The position numbers and the translations under genes were made by a program. A DNA stretch of 64,000 bases from contig CM121343.1 of the NCBI GenBank assembly GCA_051530055.1, positions 2,976,001 to 3,040,000 on the forward strand. The letters are read 5' to 3'. A model generated the notes under the pieces. The model saw nothing but the letters and a program-made list of their open reading frames with translations. It did no database searches and was not told where the DNA came from. The stretch's first letter is position 1, and every line of letters begins with the position of its first letter. This document shows positions 56,691 through 64,000 of this stretch, one piece after another. Source of the stretch: Neoechinorhynchus agilis. Its lineage: Eukaryota > Acanthocephala.

Positions 56691-58300
56691 ACGCGGCGCG
56701 TTCCCAGGTTGCTGATGGGAGAAAGCACTAAAAGGCAACTTCCCACGGGAATAGCCTCTTGATGCAACTTAGCACTGTTGAGGACTGGGTCGCGGACCAA
56801 CAGAAAGCAAGGCGTAGGTTCTTGATAGAACCAAGAGCTAAGGCAGCGAGTGTCCCTGGCGGAAACCATCGGAGGAGCATCGCAAAGGCCAACCTTTCGT
56901 GGGGACACGTCCTGGCGCGGCTGCAATGTAACCGGAGCTGTGGGTCAAACGGTATACCAGGACCCATGAACGGTTACATCATCGCAATAGTGCAGTCCAA
57001 GAAAGCCAACTCGTGTTAGGCTTTCCCTTGCCAGTTGAACATCTCCTGAATGGCGAAGTGGTATGGTTGACGAAAGCGCGAGTTCTTACCCACCTTAAAG
57101 AATTCATAGCACGGGCTCTGACCCTCGCCACGTCCTGAGCAATGCCGGTGTGATGACCACAGTCAGGTAAAAATCGGGACAATTGTCTACTTCGTGTCCT
57201 GCCGGCATGTCTATGCAACCTTGTTTAAGGAGGCTCTACGAACCCTAAACAGAGAATGGCAATAAAATGCGCCCATAGAATTCGTTGCACTTGACCCCGA
57301 TAGACTTTATAGACAAATCCGTCGACTGTCAATGAGAAACAGCATTGCTCCAGTCTTGACAATCCTGCGTTTAACGGCTAGCCAAATTTATCTCCGCTAT
57401 GTGGAGGATGTACTGTTCACCAATGGAGAGGATTGTGAGGTCTATGACGTGAAGAAGAGGTTGAATTCCATGGATCCTGTTGATGGGATTAAGATTAAGC
57501 GAGACAGACCATCGGATTATCTGCTGTTTGTCAATTTGTACTTCAAAGTTAATCAGGTCACTGATTTCAGTTGGTATCACAAACTGTGCCGTAAAAAGAT
57601 AGTCGTGCATCGAGATTCTTATCATCCTTTGCGATAATGAAACAGAGAATTTATGCTGAAATGCACAGGGCAGCACTGGTTTGTTCATCGTCATTAACGG
57701 AGAAACGATTGGCGATAGACAAAGTGAACGCTCGCTGAAAACGAAACAAGATCATGAGGTTCCAATCGGGAATAGATGTTCGGATTGTCCACAGAACGGC
57801 AACGCGATCTGGACATCATGAAACACCGGAAACATATCCAGCATCGTCTTTGATGTGTACGCACAATGGAAGTCCGGGGACGCAAATACCCGACAAGATT
57901 TGATTTGCACTCGAAGCAACGTGGTCTACCAAATGACATGCGAATGATATTTGGCCGATGACAATCGCTAGTCCATTTACATAGGCAAAACTGAACGGCC
58001 CTTGCATCAACATGAGTCATTGGGCAAAACACCACTCAGGGTGCCGCAGCGAGTTAGGTTTGTAGCCAAAGACTCCTTTGGAACCATCCTTAAAGCTATA
58101 CTTATATCCCGGGCGATTGTAAGAGGATTATGTTTCCGTGGACAGTCCGAAGGAGAGTTCTGGACATCAGATCGACAAAGCCCCAGAACTGCTCGCTACT
58201 TTAACGCACATTTAAGAAGTCGCAAGACGGCAAAAGCTCCGAACGATTCTATTATTACAGAAGTCCGTTTAGGTGTCCATTTTCGAACATAAAACCTGGT
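56690..58300 (+). mobile_element. Penelope-like element fragment (RT end and GIY-YIG endonuclease)
   Basis: From 57330 the plus strand reads NSIAPVLTILRLTA, then IYLRYVEDVLFTNGEDC (motif C, with VEDV in place of the usual VDDV), then LLFVNLYFKVNQV, then HRDSYHPLR. About 200 bp further, NVVYQMTCE and YIGKTERPLHQH give the GIY-YIG endonuclease signature. This order is that of Penelope-like elements. The stretch 56690-57320 holds QLSTVEDWVADQQKARRRF in one frame and may be its worn upstream part. The copy is broken at several places. Confidence 0.6.
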
Positions 58301-58389
58301 TCTAAAGAAAGCATGTCCCAATTCCGCTAGATTGGAATTCTACATCCGATCAGTCATCCAATGCTGCGGTCGCGAGAACAAAAGAATAA

Positions 58390-58605
58390 ATTGATCATTG
58401 CTGCATGGAACGTGCGTACTTTCCTTCCTGCGAAGAGCTGCTTTAGTTGTGATCGAACTCAACCTTGACCGAATCTACGACATTCTTGAACCTTGGTGGC
58501 GGTACGTGGATGCTGACCGAATCAAACAACAGCAACGACTCGCTAAACTCATTATGAAAAAGCCAAGATCAACACATACAGTGGATAGTTGACTATGTTT
58601 TAAGT
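58390..58605 (+). mobile_element. LINE fragment (AP endonuclease start)
   Basis: IAAWNVRTFLP in one frame resembles the beginning of AP endonucleases of LINEs (xASWNVRTL). The following DILEPWWRYVDADRIKQQQR, in another frame, shares its DNA with 47.88-47.96 kb. Confidence 0.5.
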
Positions 58606-58890
58606 TTTATCACGTGGAAAGGAACTTAAATGCATTCGCCGAGCCATAATTTCAGCAAAAGGCACAATTCGTTATCCACTTGGTTTTTAGTCCACTTGAA
58701 GAACACTGCGGAATAATATTAAAAATGCAGGGACACAGACTAACTAATTAATGGACAATTAAAGATTAAAAATGGTGTAAAAGCTGCAGAAACGATCTCA
58801 GTTATTTGACGTCTCTTCTCACCGATTCTAGTATTTGAGCTTTGAAGCAGAGTGGATATTTTACTTGGATGATTTTCATTACACACAGAA
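58606..58890. repeat. Flank repeat, copy A (3' side of the acidic-repeat gene)
   Basis: The block with TCGTTATCCACTTGGTTTTT, ACTGCGGAATAATATTAAAA, GCAGGGACACAGACTAACTA and GATCTCAGTTATTTGACGTC is also found at 62042-62322 (copy B) and 63565-63785 (copy C), nearly unchanged. Copies A and C are each followed by the 3' end of an acidic-repeat gene; copy B is not. Confidence 0.9.
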
Positions 58891-58925
58891 CCCCTGGCTA
58901 TTTTATTGCCAAAATCTTTTTCGTT

Positions 58926-61724
58926 TTACTTGGAAAAAAAATGAATGTTACGTGATCTCAGACTCCGATCGCACCTTCTTCGGTACAAATTTCCGTCAAT
59001 CAGTTTAGCTAGAAGTTGATTGCAGTGAGCTTTAGCGTCCGAATCGGATTCAGGAATGATGCAAGTAGCGTCTATGTTGATGGAATCGCTAATGTTTGAT
59101 TGTGATTGGTCCTGCTCAGCTGTAAGATTTTGAACTGGAAATGGATTGCGGTGAACTCCAAAGCCCGCGTCCGATTCAGGAATGGTGGAAGTAACGTCTA
59201 CGTCGATGGAATCGCTGGTGTTTGATTGTGATTGGTCCTCCTCAGCTGTAAGAACTTGAACTGGAAATGAATTGCAGTGAACTCCAACGCCCGCGTCCGA
59301 TTCAGGAATGGTGGAAGTAACGTCTACGTCGATGGAGTCGCTGATGTTTGATTGTGATTGGTCCTCCTCAGCTGTAAGAACTTGAACTGGAAATGGATTG
59401 CGGTGAACTCCAACGCCCGCGTCGGATTCAGAAATGATGGGAATAACGTCTACGTCAATGGAATCGCTGGTGCTTGATTGGTCCTCCTCAGCTGTAAATA
59501 TTTGAAATGGAAATGGGTTGTAACGAGCCTCAGCGTTCCAATCGGATTCCGGAATTATTGAAGTAACGTCTATGTCGGTGGAATCACTGGCGCTTGATTG
59601 GTCATCCTCATCTGTGAGTTGAACTGGAAATGGATTGCAACGAGCTCCTGCGTTCCAATCGGATTCTGGAATGATGGGAATAACGTCTAAGTCGATGGAA
59701 TCGCCGATGTTTGGTAGGTTCTCCTCGGGCGTAAGAATTTGAACTGGAAATGGATGGCAGCGAGCTACAGCGCCCCAATCGGATTCAGGAATTATTGAAG
59801 TAACGTCTAAGTCGATGGAATCACTGATGTTTGATTGGTTCTCCTTCGTTCTAAGAATTTGAAATGGGAATTGATTATAAAAAACTCCAACGCCCGAATC
59901 GGATTCAGGAATGATGGGAATAACGTCTATGTCGATGGAATCGTTGATGTTTGATTGGTCCTCCTCAGGTGTAGAAATTTGAAATGGAAATTGATTATAG
60001 TGAACTCCTACGTCCGAATCCGATTCAGAAATGATTGAGGTAACGTCTATGTCGATGGAATCGTTGATGTTTGATTGGTCCTCCTCAGGTGTAGAAATTT
60101 GAAATGGAAATTGATTATAGTGAACTCCTACGTCCGAATCCGATTCAGAAATGATTGAGGTAACGTCTATGTCGATGGAATCGCTGATGTTTGATTCGTC
60201 CTCCTCGGCTGTAAGGATTTGCATTGGAAATGGATTGCAGTGAGCTCCTACGTCCGAATCGGATTCAGAAATGATTGAGGTAACGTCTATGTCGATGGAA
60301 TCGATGATGTTTGATTGGTCGTCCTCAGGTGTAAAAATTTGAAATGGAAATTGATTATAGTGAACTCCTACGTCCGAATCGGATTCAGAAATGATTGAGG
60401 TAACGTCTATGTCGATGGAATCGATGATGTTTGATTGGTCCTCCTCAGGTGCAAAAATTTGAAATGGAAATTGATTATAGTGAACTCCTACGTCCGAATC
60501 GGATTCAGAAATGATTGAGGTAACGTCTATGTCGATGGAATCGATGATGTTTGATTGGTCCTCCTCAGGTGCAAAAATTTGAAATGGAAATTGATTATAG
60601 TGAACTCCTACGTCCGAATCGGATTCAGAAATGATTGAGGTAACGTCTATGTCGATGGAATCGATGATGTTTGATTGGTCCTCCTCAGGTGCAAAAATTT
60701 GAAATGGAAATTGATTATAGTGAACTCCTACGTCCGAATCGGATTCAGAAATGATTGAGATAACGTCTATGTCGATGGAATCGATGATGTTTGATTGGTC
60801 CTCCTCAGCTGTAAAAATTGTAAATGGAAATTGATTACTTTGAGCTTCATCACCCCAATCGAATTCAGGAATGATTGAGGTAACGTCTAAGTCGATGGAA
60901 TCACCGATGTTTGATTGGTCCTCCTTCGTTCTAAGAATTTGAAATGGGAATTGATTATAGTGAACTCCAACGCCCGAATCGGATTGAGGAATGATTGGAA
61001 TAACGTCTATGTCGATGGAATCGATGATGTTTGATTGGTCCTCCTCAGCTGTAAGTATTTGATCTGGAAATGGATTGCAACGAGCTTCTGCGTTCCAATC
61101 GGATTCTGGAATGATGGGAATAACATCTATGTCGATGGAATCACTGATGTTTGATTGATCCTCCTTCGTTCTAAGAATTTGAAATGGAAATTGATTACAG
61201 TGAGCTCCAGCGCCCCAATCGGATTCAGGAATGATTGAAGTAACGTCTAAGTTGATGGAATCACTGATGTTTGATTGGTCCTCCTCGGCTGTAAGAATTT
61301 GATCTAAAAATGGATTGCAATGAGCTCCTGCGTTCCAATCGGATTCAGGAATGATTGAAGTAACGTCTAAGTCGATGGAATCGCTGGTGTCTGATTGTGA
61401 TTGGTCCTCCTTAGTTGTAAGATTTTTAACTGGAAATGGGTTGCACTGAGCTCCAGCGCCCGAATCGGATTCAGAAATGATGGAGCTGACGTCTACGTTG
61501 ATGGAATCTTTGATGCTTGATTTCGATTGGTCCTGCTCAGCTGTCAGAAGTTGAACTGGAAATGGATTGCAGTGAGTTCCGGCGTCCCAATCGGATTCTG
61601 GAATGATGGAGGTGGTGACGTCTATGTCGATTGAGTTATTAATGTTCGATTGTGATTGGTCCTTCTCAGCTGCCAACCTTTTGGAGGGTTTTGCAACGGA
61701 CGTGCTGCTGGTTTTATATTCCAT
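58926..61724 (-). CDS. Protein of about 22 acidic 40-residue repeats
   Basis: One exon of 932 residues starts at MEYKTSSTSVAKPSKRLAAE. Nearly all of it is a 40-residue repeat: (A/P)EEDQSN-I-x-DSIDIDV, TSIISESDSD, VGVHYNQFPFQIF. The DNA period is 120 bp, and central copies (about 60001-60800) are almost identical while outer copies have drifted. The repeat alternates an Asp/Ser-rich acidic part with a hydrophobic NxFPFQI patch. The tail is basic (RRRCDRSLRSRNIHFF). No signal peptide, membrane helix or known domain is seen. The reading frame is kept in every copy, which argues for selection on the protein. I do not recognise the family; acidic spacing could serve cation or partner binding, but that is a guess. 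A paralogue begins at the right edge. Confidence 0.8.
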   Translation of the reverse strand: MEYKTSSTSVAKPSKRLAAEKDQSQSNINNSIDIDVTTSIIPESDWDAGTHCNPFPVQLLTAEQDQSKSSIKDSINVDVSSIISESDSGAGAQCNPFPVKNLTTKEDQSQSDTSDSIDLDVTSIIPESDWNAGAHCNPFLDQILTAEEDQSNISDSINLDVTSIIPESDWGAGAHCNQFPFQILRTKEDQSNISDSIDIDVIPIIPESDWNAEARCNPFPDQILTAEEDQSNIIDSIDIDVIPIIPQSDSGVGVHYNQFPFQILRTKEDQSNIGDSIDLDVTSIIPEFDWGDEAQSNQFPFTIFTAEEDQSNIIDSIDIDVISIISESDSDVGVHYNQFPFQIFAPEEDQSNIIDSIDIDVTSIISESDSDVGVHYNQFPFQIFAPEEDQSNIIDSIDIDVTSIISESDSDVGVHYNQFPFQIFAPEEDQSNIIDSIDIDVTSIISESDSDVGVHYNQFPFQIFTPEDDQSNIIDSIDIDVTSIISESDSDVGAHCNPFPMQILTAEEDESNISDSIDIDVTSIISESDSDVGVHYNQFPFQISTPEEDQSNINDSIDIDVTSIISESDSDVGVHYNQFPFQISTPEEDQSNINDSIDIDVIPIIPESDSGVGVFYNQFPFQILRTKENQSNISDSIDLDVTSIIPESDWGAVARCHPFPVQILTPEENLPNIGDSIDLDVIPIIPESDWNAGARCNPFPVQLTDEDDQSSASDSTDIDVTSIIPESDWNAEARYNPFPFQIFTAEEDQSSTSDSIDVDVIPIISESDAGVGVHRNPFPVQVLTAEEDQSQSNISDSIDVDVTSTIPESDAGVGVHCNSFPVQVLTAEEDQSQSNTSDSIDVDVTSTIPESDAGFGVHRNPFPVQNLTAEQDQSQSNISDSINIDATCIIPESDSDAKAHCNQLLAKLIDGNLYRRRCDRSLRSRNIHFFSK

Positions 61725-62041
61725 TTATGTCGACCAACAAAGAAGATCTTTACGAAGTGTAACCCTCCAGAGCTCAATCGCATCTCTTATGAGACCAGTT
61801 TCCATAGTAACACTTAAACCGCAACCATTATTATCATATATTTTTTTTAACATACAATCATTCTGTCAATAATGGAATACTTTTTTCCCTAGTAATCCCT
61901 CCGACGAAAGCCTCAATGCGAGTCGATAGTTACTCTGAACCCGTCACCATCATCTTAGTTCTAAAAAATCATTATTTAATCAAAAACCGATCACAACATT
62001 TTGCACAAAGTTTTAACCAAAGATTTGTTATGTTTTCAGTT
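61725..62041. other. Upstream region of the acidic-repeat gene
   Basis: About 320 bp without a clear signal. It should contain the promoter of the minus-strand gene. Confidence 0.35.
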
Positions 62042-62322
62042 TGATAACCTGGAAAAGAACTTCAATGCATTAGCCGAGCCATAATTTCAGCTAAAGGTAT
62101 AATTCGTTATCCACTTGGTTTTTAGTCCACTTGAAGAACACTGCGGAATAATATTAAAAATGCAGGGACACAGACTAACTAATTAATGGACAATTAAAGA
62201 TTAGAAATGGTGTAAAAGCTGCAGAAACGATCTCAGTTATTTGACGTCTCTTCTCACCGATTCTAGTATTTGAGCTTTGAAGCAGAGTGGATATTTTACT
62301 TGGATGATTTTCATTACAGACA
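62042..62322. repeat. Flank repeat, copy B (orphan)
   Basis: Matches copies A and C from GCATTAGCCGAGCCATAATT to GGATGATTTTCATTACA. It then stops matching at about 62320 and passes into a Penelope-like fragment, so the gene tail that should follow is missing. Confidence 0.9.
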
Positions 62323-63130
62323 GTTGATAACGGGAATGACAGTGGTAAGATTTGGTTGACGGACGTTCTGATTAAACGCCCAACGCAAGGTAAAGTGTTC
62401 ATTACACTTTTTCGTAAACTGAACGGATCTTTGGGACCACCACATTGGTCTAGTTATCAATCGATGGGGCATAAAATCTCCGTTATCACTTCGCATTTCC
62501 ATAGAGCTTCTCTGATATGATCCACTTGAGTTGTCTGGAGTAAGGAAAGGGAGAGGATATTTAAGGAGTTGAAAATAAGGGGATATCCCCAATGGATTAT
62601 AGATTGCAAAATAAAAAGCTATGAATATCGACCACATAACACAAAATCGTTTGCGGAGTCCGTTACCTTCGAAAAAGTTGACTTCATCAAAGATGAATCC
62701 AATCGAATTATCTATTCCATTATGAGGAAGAAGACTAAAATCCACCTTTGCAATTAAAAAAGAAATCGCCCTCAGAAACACATTCAAGAGGGAGGGTGAA
62801 ACCGAGCCGACTTATGAGTTCATGCATTGTGAACAGTGTGATAGTTTCTATATGGGGCAAACGATGCAGCGTTTTAAAAACAAGGTCGCCTAACACAAAC
62901 AGTTCAAATCCATTGGTCGCTGGGTTCCATTGGAGTTGCGAGGCAGCTGAAAGGGCTGGGATCAGGTCTGAGATCGCCCATAGGCCCCAGAAGATGGTTG
63001 GCCCTGTCCCTTCCAGTGCGGCTAAGCGCCTCCGAAGTGCGTGAGTTATCCAAGAGGCTCCCAAAGAACGAAAAAGGATCCCAAAGGCATGCCGTAAGGC
63101 CATTAGTGAATAATTGTATGGATGTGTGAG
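62323..63130 (+). mobile_element. Penelope-like element fragment (RT end and GIY-YIG)
   Basis: RIFKELKIRGYPQWIIDCKI matches the C-terminal RT region of Penelope-like proteins (xxLxxNGYPxxFI). About 200 bp on, YEFMHCEQCDSFYMGQTMQR is a GIY-YIG endonuclease start (VYxxxCxxCxxxYIGQT). It abuts flank repeat B. Broken. Confidence 0.65.
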
Positions 63131-63494
63131 GTTGTGCAATAAATAAATAACACAAACAAGTCTGTAGCAAATTTAAGCACTCTTATGCCATTTTAAATCA
63201 CCAAGAGATTTTCAACATCGTGCAGACTTCGGTGACACTTATTTTGTAGAAAGAGAGCAAAATCTAAAAAGACTTCTTGTTTTAGAAGCTTTACATATCG
63301 CTGCGTCCGACACAATAGAAGGAAACAAAGCTAATTTTAGCTTACAACTACCGGCTGGCCACTTATTAAAATTCAACGCAAAACGTAGCACGGCGCAGGG
63401 CTTCGAGCGGATGCACGGTAACCGAACTTCAGGAATGACGAACCCGCGAGCCCGAGCCACATAGCACATAAAATCTAACAACTATTTAGATTAC
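63131..63494. other. Unassigned stretch
   Basis: No recognised coding or repeat signal. Confidence 0.35.
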
Positions 63495-63560
63495 TAATGA
63501 AGCGAGGTTACCTCGCGAAGTATCTAAAAAATATGTCATGCCCGGGAATATGTTCAACAA
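63495..63560. mobile_element. Half of a foldback element
   Basis: GAAGCGAGGTTACCTCGCGA, GTATCTAAAAAATATGTCAT and GCCCGGGAATATGTTCAACA match one arm of the element at 12904-13110 with several differences (GGCGAGGTTACCTCCTTCGA, CCGGGAGT). Confidence 0.5.
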
Positions 63561-63564
63561 AATT

Positions 63565-63785
63565 CTAATAATTCGTTATCCACTTGGTTTTTAGTCCACT
63601 TGAATAACACTGCGGAATAATATTAAAAATGCAGGGACACAGACTAACTAATTAATGGACAATTAAAGATTAGAAATGGTGTAAAAGCTGCAGAAACGAT
63701 CTCAGTTATTTGACGTCTCTTCTCACCGATTCTAGTATTTGAGCTTTGAAGCAGAGTGGATATTTTACTTGGATGATTTTCATTA
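63565..63785. repeat. Flank repeat, copy C
   Basis: Same block as at 58606-58890, followed by the same CAGAACCCCTGGCTATTTTA and then the tail of a second acidic-repeat gene. Confidence 0.9.
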
Positions 63786-63829
63786 CACGCAGAACCCCTG
63801 GCTATTTTATTGCCAAAATCTTTTTCGTT

Positions 63830-64000
63830 TTACTTGGAAAAAAATTGAATGTCACGTGATCTCAGACTCCGATCGCACCTTCTTTGACACAAATTTCCGT
63901 CAATCAGTTTAGCTAGAAGTCGATTGCAGTGAGCTTTAGCGTCCGAATCGGATTCAGGAATGATGCAAGTAGCGTCTATGTCGATGGAATCGCTAATGTT
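63830..64000 (-). CDS. 3' end of a second acidic-repeat gene (runs off the window)
   Basis: Minus-strand translation from the edge reads NISDSIDIDATCIIPESDSD, AKAHCNRLLAKLIDGNL, CQRRCDRSLRSRDIQFFSK and stop. The gene at 58926-61724 ends in the same way (CNQLLAKLIDGNLYRRRCDR, SLRSRNIHFFSK) with few changes. The basic tail and last repeat are therefore conserved between the two copies. The remainder lies outside the window. Confidence 0.85.
   Translation of the reverse strand, partial: NISDSIDIDATCIIPESDSDAKAHCNRLLAKLIDGNLCQRRCDRSLRSRDIQFFSK

Overview
This is nuclear DNA of a small animal, probably a nematode or a similar small-genome protostome. Several host genes are recognisable by their protein motifs: a tailless/TLX nuclear receptor, a BRD7/9-like bromodomain protein, Rab14, a Pins/LGN/GPR-like TPR protein, a discoidin-domain receptor, ATG13, CtBP and adducin. 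Their introns are mostly tiny (36-67 bp where both splice sites are clear). Several acceptors read TTTTCAG or TTTTGCAG, and CtBP and ATG13 lie head-to-tail about 108 bp apart, as in trans-spliced operons. No species can be named from the sequence alone.

Layout. 0.4-2.3 kb: an unrecognised lysine-rich protein built of five related helical repeats. 3-12.7 kb: a 158-bp satellite, pieces of RLE-type (R2-like) LINEs, a 69-bp minisatellite and a 108-bp array. 12.9-13.1 kb: a foldback element. 14.8-18 kb: tailless, with a foldback MITE family in its one long intron. 18.6-20 kb: palindromic repeats that carry a SINE body. 21.2-23 kb: a tandem duplication and the bromodomain gene (minus). 23.3-25.7 kb: a second 158-bp satellite array. 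25.9-26.7 kb: Rab14. 30.4-31.7 kb: the LGN-like gene. 32.8-35.2 kb: a 68-bp array. 35.8-39.3 kb: the discoidin receptor. 40.8-44.5 kb: ATG13 and CtBP (minus). 44.9-48.8 kb: LINE and Penelope-like debris. 48.8-50.3 kb: a 197-bp array. 52.3-55.1 kb: adducin. 56.7-58.6 kb: Penelope-like and LINE fragments. 58.9-61.7 kb: a minus-strand gene for a protein of about 22 acidic 40-residue repeats; the 3' end of a paralogue runs off the right edge.

The host genes do not form one pathway. Signs that stand out are two degenerate enzymes (a discoidin receptor whose kinase domain looks dead, and a CtBP lacking two of three catalytic dehydrogenase residues), two unrecognised repeat proteins, and satellite DNA that appears to have grown out of a foldback MITE. 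Some satellite units lack exactly the bases that vary between other units, which points to ambiguity codes stripped during assembly.
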